Positions 10,001 to 21,000 of a stretch of DNA of 64,000 bases are shown one piece after another (positions within the stretch are counted from its first letter, which is position 1; each line of letters begins with the position of its first letter). This DNA is from a virus. A program made the translations under genes and the position numbers. The notes beneath the pieces are model-generated. The model was not told the origin of the DNA. It ran no database searches and saw only the letters and a program-made list of their open reading frames with translations. Where the stretch lies: positions 1 to 64,000 of the IMG/VR virus record IMGVR_UViG_3300028025_003409. One strand, written 5' to 3'.

Positions 10001-11394
10001 TTTCTAGAAAGATAATTTCTAATTATACTGTTTGGATTTATCTCAGAAAAAGAATCATCATAGTCAAATATCTTAATCTTTCCTGTAGATGCCAGAAGTT
10101 GTCCTACGGGTAATCCGCTAATGCCCAGATCTGATGCACTCTTTGTAACTGAGAAATCCATTACCATATTAGTAATGTTTGATGCAAGTCTAGGAGATAT
10201 TTCAATTAGGTCAAAGGTTGTGTCTACTTTTGTCATGGTATCTACAACAATTCTGATACCACGAACATTTTCAAATTCACGGAACTTCTTAACACCTTCT
10301 GATGCAGAATTATAAAAACTTGGGTTGGTAAAGTCTGTAACAAAATTTGTCAGCCTTGATGTTTCCTCTTCTGCAAGTTGCCATCCATAGGTTGGAACAA
10401 ATGTTTCGTATATCCCATCATTCCAAATATAGAACCTTCCAATTTCATTTTCATTCTCAATAAGAAGATAGGCATATCCATCAATATTTTTATCTGGAAG
10501 AACAACTGTAGATGATATTGTCTCAGCAAAAGAAAATATCTTTTTGTATTTATCTGGCACCTTTAGACCATACATTAATTCTACATAACCGTCAGAACCA
10601 ATGATCGGAGTTCCATCTGGCCTTGTAGAGTTTGCATTAAAAGAAATTGTGTCTACCCAGTTATTATTTTTTAATGTTTGAATCTTCCACTTCTTGGGAG
10701 TTGCTTTATTTGAATCACCGTAAAATGGGTCTAAGAATGTTTTGCCATCCCAAGTAAATGAGCCTAGGTTTACATCTCCCGTATGTGTTTGCATCTTAAT
10801 AACAATTCTATTGGTTGGAATATCTTTTTTATAAACCACAAATGGAACTGTATCTTCTATAGAGTTTTGACTATTAACTAGTTTGTTTGCAACTCCATAC
10901 TCTATGCTATCTTCTTTTCTGTAGGATGTCCAATACTTAAATGGATCTTTTCTATCCGCCATGTAATATCTTGGTCTGTTAGCCATCGTCACATTTGCGT
11001 GATGAGTATAGGACTTTCCAATAAATCGTGCTTTATTGATTCCAGACCTTGGTCTAAATTGCTTGAAACAATCTTCTAAAGAATATATAGTATTAAATTT
11101 TTCTTTCTTTGTTAAGATAGTTGTTGGAATGTTCTCATTCTCTTCATCTAGCCCACCATCAATTTTTACATCTGAGTCAGTTGCCCCTGTGTAATATTGA
11201 CCATCATCATTCATATCAAATGTGTTTGGTAGTAAAAAGAACTTTGATTCTGGCTGTGTGGGTCTGTATCTATAGTTTCCAATTTTTTCTATGTTCTCAG
11301 GTATGTTCATATTCCATTCAGCAATCACTGCAGAACGGCTTCTGATTGTTTGAGACTCTTCTAGGTGTTTCTGGAGTTCTTCATTTTTGAACAT
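7057..11394 (-). CDS. Large tail hub / minor tail protein with inserted lectin-like domain
   Basis: 1445 residues. The parts around 440-650 and the last 90 residues (ending with a LGDIVKVEYFENG and MTLYLSEVV stretch) look like the two halves of a siphoviral tail hub/Tal protein. Between them, at about 960-1190, is a concanavalin/LamG-like jelly-roll stretch (TRVRIVGKIE, a Gly-rich loop, RRFFLYINNTLIKTV), which would bind glycans. It directly follows the Dit-like protein gene, as expected for a tail tip. It probably contacts the host envelope and anchors the tail-tip complex. Confidence 0.7.
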   Translation of the reverse strand: MFKNEELQKHLEESQTIRSRSAVIAEWNMNIPENIEKIGNYRYRPTQPESKFFLLPNTFDMNDDGQYYTGATDSDVKIDGGLDEENENIPTTILTKKEKFNTIYSLEDCFKQFRPRSGINKARFIGKSYTHHANVTMANRPRYYMADRKDPFKYWTSYRKEDSIEYGVANKLVNSQNSIEDTVPFVVYKKDIPTNRIVIKMQTHTGDVNLGSFTWDGKTFLDPFYGDSNKATPKKWKIQTLKNNNWVDTISFNANSTRPDGTPIIGSDGYVELMYGLKVPDKYKKIFSFAETISSTVVLPDKNIDGYAYLLIENENEIGRFYIWNDGIYETFVPTYGWQLAEEETSRLTNFVTDFTNPSFYNSASEGVKKFREFENVRGIRIVVDTMTKVDTTFDLIEISPRLASNITNMVMDFSVTKSASDLGISGLPVGQLLASTGKIKIFDYDDSFSEINPNSIIRNYLSRNIQFKFYDIVVDLGGYDYYIPIKTMYSESSPEVSNSDKIADISLRDMFFHLESSIAPEMLLTNVSTSSAISLLLDSTGFSNYTFKRIPGEKEMTIPYFFIPPDTSVAEVLEDIAISTQTAMFFDEYNNFITMSKNYIMPSLTERETDITLYGTKDQTKSGIVNNFHTNNKLANIIEFTTNDTKPYNDGKITYTSRSIQRSIASTSQAMLIDNDRTYIYKPVLLWEVTGEDNLKSSNGQVGNQSNYLLSAIPLNSNLSASVPTVVNNVLQNNTMNFGEAVYWLSRYNGYFYAGGEIVKYDAIEYSVAGVGNVWITDVQEYSSYLSKVPFNGKMYPTGSVRIYAEPNYEEVSGVLRLKNGAVAKHGRGQFGTPVVAHSAGLSPYWSDNANLRGVTMKSDVLFNSSASELPTSAAGLSQGAAGLTAFVNLGTPPVETPLTSNELAKKTTRNGIIRNFLASTYLDQSTTNTLQSTQAGAVQSSALVVSGPVLTTYPTANQFVSYVYKKLSNKFTHFGTRVRIVGKIENNTDSGQSAVGNSTYYVIPGDDPSKSISIAGGGGGMAVLINPETNNGYYFEIAALGSSGLTNKENSNVNNVFFYKILKDNLNNAVPVKLWEGLTSITVDDGNFVGQYRVAAEENPTVYDLSVEYQDIGSIRRFFLYINNTLIKTVDDISPLPIYNNMALFVRGGSRLMFENVFAISNNYSKNTAYALSTPVNSIFDDGEITVNESFRKYSMSGIVQSTYLSGIESSDSPSHNIYFEEFGTIMREASLFNVRYDKAWPALYAKMSPTFNSLKGYTVSGFRAGSYGAEFMIFNSTDTALSLSSESGNYLRIQGVTFTQQSEGSLSVDEYFSKVSNLADPNISNGVVITSPLKAKKDYEDIKVSRLTYGNKDFNLNVPYVQTEDDANDLMKWTISKIMKPRRSIGVKVFALPTVQLGDIVKVEYFENGINKGGNNRFIVYSIQYSKSDKGPDMTLYLSEVV

Positions 11395-12050
11395 TATACT
11401 TCTTCCAAAGAAAGAGATACATTCCAGAAATCATGCTTCTGTCCTCTTTTTGCAATTGTATAGTCAAACTTTGAAATATATACTTCTACAATTTCATTGT
11501 ATTGATTTAGGTGTCCATAGGCTGCATTATCACTACCAAAATTATTATACTTGTCGTAGGCTAAGAACATCCAGAATGATCCAGTATGGTTTTCATACCA
11601 GTCAAGAAGTTCTCCTCCGCCTGCCCCGCCATCCACGGTGTACTGCTGCGGTGGTGCTGATGGGGTCCCTGATGGCCCTATAAGCGTACTTTTCCCTGTA
11701 CTGGTGTTAAAGTCTGGCCTCAATGCAAAAGCCCTTGATGGCAGTTCGTCCCATGAAAAATCAAAGTTCATTTTATCAGCAATATGGTATGAACGCATAT
11801 GCCCATTAATCATTCTTTCTCTTTTTTCTATTCGGTTTGGGGTAACCTTAATCTCAGATCTATTGTGGTCTGAAAGAATTAAAAATTCATCTAATATCGA
11901 TGGGTCAATTGTAGACCCTGGGTCTTGACCAATTTCAAAACCATTCGGAACATAAAGACCATTAACAAGAGTGCCAGGATTATTAGAGAATAGAACAGCC
12001 TGTGGACGATTATACTTTCGTCTTCCTGTCATGTATGCTGAAGTAGCCAT
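11394..12050 (-). CDS. Distal tail (Dit-like) protein
   Basis: 218 residues. It sits between the tape measure and the large hub gene, the usual Dit position, and has the typical C-terminal 'VEVYISKFDYTIAKRGQKHDFWNVSLSLEEV' style strand pattern (only partly quoted motif). It would form the hexameric ring that joins the tail tube to the tip. The start and stop overlap both neighbours by one base (TAATG). Confidence 0.65.
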   Translation of the reverse strand: MATSAYMTGRRKYNRPQAVLFSNNPGTLVNGLYVPNGFEIGQDPGSTIDPSILDEFLILSDHNRSEIKVTPNRIEKRERMINGHMRSYHIADKMNFDFSWDELPSRAFALRPDFNTSTGKSTLIGPSGTPSAPPQQYTVDGGAGGGELLDWYENHTGSFWMFLAYDKYNNFGSDNAAYGHLNQYNEIVEVYISKFDYTIAKRGQKHDFWNVSLSLEEV

Positions 12051-15000
12051 TAGATTCTAGTCCCCCTCATTCTTTGTGAGTCTATCTGCTTAATTTGTGC
12101 CATAATGGTCTTGGCAATTTCATTTGGATTTGCATCAGACTTAACATTAACACTTAGGTTATAATTATACACTGAATCTCCTACGCTTGCTCCTGAATTA
12201 ATTGCCTTCATTTTATCTGTGCCGTGGGTATTTACTGCGTATCGACTCATTACAAATTCTCCAGGAGTTAGCATTGCTGGTACAGTATCTGATCCGCCTG
12301 GCCTCATTCCAATCATACCTCCAGAATATTTGTAGACTGGGTCTACAAGTCTTCCGTTAACTACAACACCAGTTCCTGCAACCAGTCTTTGAGTTACTGG
12401 AGGAATGAACATTGATCCAAGATACATACCCGTTCCTGGCTTTGTTCTTGATTTTGGAATTGCTGCTGCTCTTGCCTGCAACTCTGCTAAAAGTTTTCTG
12501 TTATTTGCATTTGCTGCATCAATCTTTGCTTGGGCTGCAGCCTTGGCTGCTGCTGCTGCTTTTGCTTCTGCTGCTGCTCTTGCAGCATCTGCTGAGGCTG
12601 CGGTTGTTGTTGTATTTGAATTACCTGTTCCACTAGTACTATTACCAGTGCTGCCAGTGCTGCCAGTGCTGCCAGTGCTGCCATTTCCAGGCTTAGGGTT
12701 TGGTCCCATTCCAAGCAATGCTCTTTCTTCATCAGTCATTGCTTGTCCAGATGTTAACTTTCTAAGGGCTGCTGCTATGGCTGCATCTCTTGCAGCCTTG
12801 GCTGCGTCTGGATCTGCTCCTGGATCATCTGCCCCTGGATCATCTGCTCCTGCTGGCATAGGGCTATAGACTCTATTAATATATTCAGTTATTTGAATAG
12901 ACTTAGTTTTAATTGCGTCATAGGCTTCTCTTATCTTTTCCCATGAGCCCTTCATCTTTGCAGATTCAGTGCTTGCTGCAGCGATTGCTAGGGCTAAATC
13001 TCCTGCTGCAAGTTTTTGAAGAGCCTCTGCTTCTTTCTTTGTTAACTCCCAATCTTTTCTAGTCTTTTCACCAATTATTCTATTGCTGTCATTTGCCTTA
13101 ATTAGTTTAGCAAGCAAATCACTTTGTGTTTGTAATGGAAGAATTTTGTCTTGAATTGCTTTAAGATCATTTTGTTGATCTAGTAATGTTCCAAAAGTAA
13201 TCTTAGCAATTGCATCTGTCTTAACTTGAATTGCGTCAGTTGCTGCTATCTTAAGTTGTTCTAGAGCATATATTGAATCTTGTATTCCAAGTATTTCTTT
13301 ATCTACCGCAGCCTTTTTAAGTTCAAGGTCATAAGTTTTTTGACTAATATCCCATTGCTCTGCTTCAATTTCTTTCTGAGACTTTCCACTTACTCCTCCA
13401 CGAAGACCCCCTACTTCGTTTTCTCTTGCTTTTTGTAAAGCGTCCTGGGCGCTGGTGGCGTAGTTTGCTGCGTTGGTGGATCGAATATCTTGAACTGCCT
13501 TGGCTGCTGCTGAAATATCTCCCTGAGAAAGCGCATCTGCTAAACCAAGTTGCTGCTGCTGTTGATTGATAATCTGCTGATTTATTTCCGCAACCTTTGT
13601 AAGCGCTTCTTGCTGCTTATCATATTTCTCATTGATTGCTTCTGCAGCCTTATTCATAACCTCTAAGTCATGGGATAGTACAGCAGATCTTTCTTGTAAT
13701 GCCTGGATTGGTCTAGTAAAGTTAAGTTCAGCACTTCTTGTTAACTTTTCAATATCTCTTTGTTTCTTTTCTATTGGTCTAGTAAAGTTTGTTTCAATGG
13801 CCCTTTGGTCTGCATCAACTTCTTTTTGCATCGTATCGATTTGAGATTGAGTTTGATTAATAGCATTTTGTGCAATCTTGGCATCATTATTTAGATCTTC
13901 TATCATTACTTGAAGACCAGCAAAAGTATTTCCTTCTTTATTTTTTAAAGTATTTTCGTCAATCTCTTTGTAAACATCAAGCATTTCAAGTGCAGCATCA
14001 GCAGCCTTAATGTTTTTTTCTTCCTTTGTTTGAGTAAATACAATTTCAATAATTTTTCTTTCTGGTATTTCATTAATCTGTGAAAGCAAATGGTTAAACT
14101 CATCCTGGGCATCTTTTGCAAGAGTACTAAAGTTGTCCATACCATTAATTAATGTATCTAGCATTTCTGGGTCAGATATTGCTGCACGAATTGCTTCTGC
14201 GCTCATGCCACCTTGTTGCATCATTGCTACAACTTCTGGAATTCTCTTTTGATTTGCTGTAATCTTTTGCAAATCCTTTTGTCCTGCAACGGCCCCATTA
14301 ATCTGGTTTCTAATTCTTTGTTGTTTTGTAAGGGCAGCATTTGTTTCTAGTTCTTGCTTTGTTACCTTGCCTGTGGCAATAAGAGTTTTATAGTTTTCAT
14401 CTGCAAGCATTGTCTTAATATCTACTTCATCAAATCCAAGGGCAAGGAGTTTTCCTCTTGCTGCAATTTCTTGTTTAGCAAGAGTAACAGACTTAAGTTG
14501 CTCCTTATTGTAATCTCCAATAATAGCCTTCTTGTATCCCTGCTCCATATCCCTACCAGTTTGAGTAAGGACAGTGTCTCCTGCCTTAAACTTTTGATAC
14601 TTGGTAACCATCTTTCCAGTTTCGGGATCTACCTGAGTGTATTTTTGCTTACCCTTTTTCTTTTTTACATCCGCAGCAGTTGCTGTATAAGCAAACTTCT
14701 TTAGTTCTTTTGTATCAAGGCCTGAAAGATAATCTGTGAATTGGCTAGTCTGGCCCATATTAATTAACTGCTGCTCAAGACCTTTAAACTTGTTTCCAAT
14801 AGCCTTGCTTCCAGTTGCTGCGATGGCCCTTTGTAGTTCTTTTAATCCCCCTGCTGCATCAATTGCAGAGTTACGAACATTTCTAAGACGCTTGTTTAGT
14901 TCATCATATGTTGCGTCTCTTTCTTTTTTAGTTCCATCGCCATCACCTGTTCCATCATTAACAACTATTGGGTCTGGAACTACTCGTGGAAGAAGGTCTA

Positions 15001-18000
15001 CTGATCTTTGTCCTGAAGTTTTAAGGCCATAAAGTCTTTCAAATTCTGCTTTTGCAGCAATATATTCTTTTGATCGACTATCCAACATTCTTGTATCTTC
15101 ACTAGTCATAAGTTGTAGATTAACCCAGGCATCTCTTTGTGCTTTAAGTTGATCGTCTGTTATAGTATTTTGTTGTGCATAGGTTATAACTAAATCTTGT
15201 ACATATTCTATTTGCGATTCTCTTGACATTTTAACAAATTCTGCCATTGCAACGGGATCGTTTCTTAGCGCATCAAATGCATTCTTTGATGCAGAGTCGG
15301 CCTTGCTTGCCCTATCCAAAACATCATTTGCTGATTCTTCCTCAGTCTTTGGCTTCTTTTTATCTTTTTTGTCTTGTTTGTCTTGCTTTTCTATATCTGC
15401 TTTAATTCCTTCAATAGCCTCAACTCTTCTTGCTATTTCTTCTAGTACTGGTCCACCACCCTTTAATAAAAGTTCCATATCAATTGACAGACCGTCTAGA
15501 GACTTAATGTTTGAAATAGTCTCCATAATAGCATCAAACTTTGCTGGGTCTTTTTTATTTAAAACAACATAGCGAACAAGATCTGCACCTAGATCTTTGT
15601 CTTTAAACTGTGTAAACATATTAAATAACTCTTTTGTTTTTCCAGTTCCATGTTCTTTAATTGACAAAGTTAAAACTTGAGTTAATTCTCCAAGCCTTGA
15701 TCCAAATAGATCAAGCATTGAGTTTGCCTCATCTGGTGAAAGAACTTTTCCTCCAACAAGAAGTTCCATGGTTGCTTGTAGTTCTTGCGCTTGGAATTGT
15801 CCTTCAAGGCCATTTGATTTAAATAAGCCAGTTTCTTTATCGGTAGATCCAAGATCACCAAATGCTTCTGTTCTATTTAAGAAATCTTCTGAAGCCTTTT
15901 CTTGTCCTGTTCCTTTGTATGCATTCTGAACAACTGCTCTTGATGAATCAAAAAATGCATCTTCTTTTTCTGCTCCAGTACCAAATGAAAGGCTACTATA
16001 GTTTTTCTTAAAGTCTGCTTGTGCTGCAAATATTTCATTAACTATAGCATTGTTCATTACCTCTGTATCTACTTTTTCCTTATCCTTTAGTATGCCAAGT
16101 TGAGTTTGTAGTTTTAATTTTTTCTCTAGGTTTGTAGTAGATGCTATCTCTGCTTCTAGTTTTTTCTTTTGTGTTTCGTACTCTATAGCAACTTGATCTG
16201 CCAGCATACTTGCCATTTCAACATTGTTTATGTTGTATGCTGCTAGAGCAGCAATATCTTTTCTTCTTTGGGTAAAAGATGTGTCCTTTGATTCAGCGCT
16301 CTTGCTTGCTTTCATGCTTCTGTTTCTTGCATTTGCCAACAATAAAAGCCTTGCCTTTACTGGTTCTTTTTTAAGATTTTCTCCATTTGGACCAATCATG
16401 GTTTTCATTTGTCCAATTACTTGGACTCCAACACTTTGCTTGCCTAGTGAAATTCCTAGGGCTTGAGCAATGCTGTCTGCTTGATCTCCAGTCAATACAC
16501 CATCTGCCACTTGTGTTGCTAACTTTAGCGCAAGATCATCAACGGCTTTTTGATCACCAAACTTTTCAATATTTTCTTTAAATGTTTTCTTTGCTTCTTT
16601 TCCAAGATCTGAAGACATAAACTTTTTACCAAATGTGCTTGGTGTTTTATATGACTCATTATATTTGTTATACTGAGATCCCTGTCTTCTCCTGTCCATA
16701 ATCTGAGAGGCACCAACTTTTCCAGTTAGTTCTCCCATCTTCTTCATGCTTTCTCTTGTAGCCGATGTTTGAATTGCAAACTTTCCTGCAGCCTTAGCCA
16801 TATCACCAAAGTGCTTATTAAGCATGTATGCTCCAGCGCCTACTGCCATGATTCCTGCTGCTGCCCAACCAACTGGACCCATACCTGCAAGCATTGGAGC
16901 AAATTGTGCTACCGTAGTTGCTGTACCCAGTGCTGCTGTTACCTGTGGTGGTGCTCCTAGGGCTCCTGCTGCCATCGTTGCAACTCCAAGAGCGCCAGTT
17001 GCTTTACCAGAATACTTTGAAACCTTTTCTCTACGCATACCACGCTTCTTCTTTTTAATCTGTTTCTCAGTCATGGTTGTTGGTTGCTTCTTACCGTTTT
17101 CATCTAACTCTGGATCAAATAGTAAGTGCCCATTCTTGTCCATTGTATACCCTGGGTTTTCTGCTGTTCCATCACCGTATGCTTCAGCAAGTGCTTGTTT
17201 TTCGGTATATCTCTTCTTACCTGTTTGGCTAAGATCGCTACCTGCTGCAAGAGCAGAATTTTGTTTTGCAAGGTTACTATTTAGTTGCTCTCTTAAAAAC
17301 TTTTCTTGTTCTTGTAGTTCATTTATATCTTCTTGAGACATTGCTGTATCTATTGTAGATCCGTGTATGTCTCCAGTGGCTCCCACAATTGCATCATTTA
17401 GGTTTGCTGTTGTTATTACGTTATCCAAGTTGTCTGTTTGTACTGGAATACCTTCTCCAATTACTGTTGCAAGTTCATCTGTTTTATCTGCAACTAAAAC
17501 AGTTGAGTCTACGGTATCTTCTGTTCCTTCAACAATTCTTCTTAGACCATCGCCTTGTTCTTGAGTACCACTAACAATTTCCTCTTGAACATCATCTTGA
17601 ATCTTTTGAACTTTACCTGGAGTTTTGACATCTTCGTCAGAAATAACAAGAGTCTTTCCTTCAAGTTCTGCTGCTGCAAGTTCTGCATCTGCTGCTTTTA
17701 TTCTTGCTTCTGCTGCTCTAATTTCTGCTTCATCAGCCAATTTTTTAAGGTCTTTCGCATTCTCGGCAGTTTGCATGTTCTTGCCTTTTTCACGGGCAGC
17801 AATTTCTTCCCATTTTGCTGCTTCAGTTCTAATCTTTGCTGCTGCTGCCTCAGCATCTGCTGCTTCTTTTTCTAATTGTTTTGCTTTCTGGCGAGCAGCC
17901 TTTACTGCAGACATATCAGACATAAGTGCCTTAGGATCAACATCTACTGTTAAAGATGTCTCTGTTGATTCACTTGCGGTTGGAACTGAAACCTTCTTAG

Positions 18001-21000
18001 AACCAAACTTATCTCTATAGTGTCTGTCAATAGACTTCTGGATTTGTCTTTGTTCTGGGTCATTCTTTAGAGCATCATACTTTGCCTGATTAGCAGTATC
18101 TACCTTTGGAATTGATGCCTCTGCAAGTTGGTCTGCTTGAGACTTTACTTCTTTTGTTTTTCTTTCAAGACCAATTCTTAGTCCTTCTCCAATATTGACT
18201 CCAAGCCTTTCAGTTCTCTTTGATGGAGACTTTGTTTCTGCAATTGTTTCTGCTTCTGTTAAATCATCTGATACTGTTTCAGAGAATCTTCCCAATCCTT
18301 CTGGTGTTCTTCTTTCTGTACCGCCTGCCTGATATGTCGAACGGCCTTCATCATACTTTGGATTTTCAGCACTATAGGCCACACCCTTAGAGTTCTTTTC
18401 TCCTCTTGCTACAGCATCTGCATTAGCGATATCTCTCTGCTCTTGAGTCATATGTAGTCTAATTCCTGTAACGACCTCTTTTGCCTTTGCAAGAACTTGA
18501 CCAAGTTCAGTATCTATTCCAGCAACTTGAGTACGCACAGTCTGTTCGATAGACTGAAAGTCTGCATCTGTAAATGTTTTTCCTGGATTATTTTGCTTCC
18601 ATTCTTGAACTGCTGATAGTAGACGATCATCATACTCTTTAATTGCTCCAGATAATCTTTCAAAATTTCCACCGCCAATTTTAACTGAGTCTGCCCATTT
18701 TGTAACACCCTTGTCTTGAAAATCTTCAAGAAATGCGTCAACAGTTGAAACTGTTCTACCCTTTTCTCCCTTAAAGTTTTCAATCTCTGGAGCACCGTCA
18801 GCCATGGCTTTATTTACTTGGCCTTGAAGAGAATAACCAAATCCACTAACTGGGGATGCTGTAGGCATTGGAACATTTGTTCCATTCTTTTTATTGCTTG
18901 CATCAATTGCTCTTTGAATATTTAAAAGGTCTGACTGTGTTTTTTCATGTGTGATTGTTACTGTTTTAGAGAGTTGGTCAATTGGTACAGAACTAGATGT
19001 TTCTGCATGTGCAAATTGTGATCCTAGTTGTTGTTTTGCTCTAGGATTATAGAACTCGTGAACACTCGAATCTGGACCAGCAGTTCCTTCTTTTTTAGTT
19101 GCAGCCTTTACTGCAGCAACAGTTAATGTTTTTCCTTTTTCTCTTGCTGCGGTTGCAACAGTGGTAAATATTTCTTTTACGCTTGCTACAAGAGATCTTC
19201 TTATTTCTGCAAGTGATTCTTCACTAGCATCTGTTACTGTTCTTCCTGTTGCTCTTGCATATGCAAGTAGGTTTTCTGAAGAAGTCTTATTAATAAATTC
19301 TAACTGCTTAGCCATTTCATCAGCAACGCCTGGTTGCGATGGAGTAATTCTTGATGTTTGTGTAACAAATGAGTCTTGGTCAGCAGTAAGAGATCTTTTT
19401 CCTTTTATAAATCCTGGAAGATTGTCTCCCATGATTGCTTTCAAAAGTGGAGCATATTTCTTTGAAAGTGCTGTAGGGACAATTGTTTCTCCTGGTGCAA
19501 CTAGTGCAAGGATGCTATCTCCTTCAGATTCGTTACCTGGAACTTTTCCATCTGCAAATTTTGGCAAACCAGATACTGCACCCTTTGGTCCTGGAACAGC
19601 ATTAAACAGTGCTGGTGAACCTGATGCAAGTGCTCTAGCCTGTGATGCTGCATTCTGGTATGCTGCTGCCAAAAGATCTACAGATGTTTTTTCAACATTA
19701 AATGTTGATATTAGGTCTGTGTGTGACACATGGAGTGCGTTAGTCTGTGCAAGATTTTCTGTCTCTGCCTGAGTTAAATAATCAAATCCACCGCCAAGAA
19801 CATTGTTCTGTCCATTAAGTTTGGCAATACCACCACGAAGTTTTGCAAAGAAAGCAATAAGGTTTGCAACACCGTTAGCAACAAGACCAACTGTCATAAG
19901 AACTACTGGGGCAATTCCACCAATAACTCCAACAAATCCAACCACAAACTTTTTTGTTCCATCGCTAAGGTTGTTAAACTTTTCTAGCATCTTTGCAGCA
20001 AACTGAACAACTGGAGTTATTGCTTCTAGAAATGCTTTTCCAATTGGCATAAGTTGTATTTTTAAGTTCTCAAGTTGCTTCTGGAATTTTACGCCAACCG
20101 CATTTTCTACTTTTCCAAGTTCTCGCTCAGATAAGATTGCTAATTCTTCAACTGATGCACCTGCAAGACCAAGCGCTCTAGATGCTTGACTTCCATCTTT
20201 TGAAACATTTTGAAATAGTGTAGATAGACGAGCAAACTGGAACTTACCAAACATCTGCTCAATTGCTCTAGCACGGTTAAGCGGATCTAGTGTATCAAGT
20301 GCTCTTGAAAATCCTATTATGGTTGCCTTTAGATCTCCAGCATTAGCATTAACAATTCCCTTAATATTAATTCCAAGTCCCGCTAAAAATTCACTTGCTT
20401 TCTTTGAAGGGTTGATCATAGAAGCAAGACCAGACTTAAGTGCGTTAGCACCTTCTGATGCGTTGATTCCACCTTCCTTCATTGCTGTCATAAAGAATGC
20501 AAGATCTTCTACAGATCCACCAAGTTGTTTTACAACTGGGCCAGCCTTTGGAATAGCAATTGTCAAATCTTCAATAGATAGAACGGTTTGGTTTTCTACT
20601 GCGTTAAGATAGTTAATCTTTGCTGCAAGTTGATCTGCAGAAATACCAAAAGCATTCTGAAGAGATATAGTCGTTTCAAGTGCTTGCTGTTGTTCTACCT
20701 GACCAAGTACGGCAAGTCTTGTTGCATTTGTAACTTGTGCTTGAAGGTCAGCGCCAGTAAGACCCATTGCTGCAGCCTTGGCTGCCATTTCCATTGTGTC
20801 TTTAGCAGCAATACCAAATTTTGTAAACTCTTTTGCAAGCAACTGAATTTCTGCAACTGCCTTGTCAGTATCTCCAACAGTAGTAGTCATGTCTCCATAA
20901 ACTCTTGTAAATCTTACAGTAGCCTCTTCCATTTCCCTAAAGACCTTGGCTGCTGTTGATCCAAGGATTGAAAGAGGAATGGTTAAACCAACCATCAACT

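Noticed and set aside
12405-12869. Long open frames on the plus strand opposite the tape measure gene
   Set aside because: They are Ala- and Leu-rich mirror images of the repetitive tape measure codons, with no ribosome site or neighbours on that strand.
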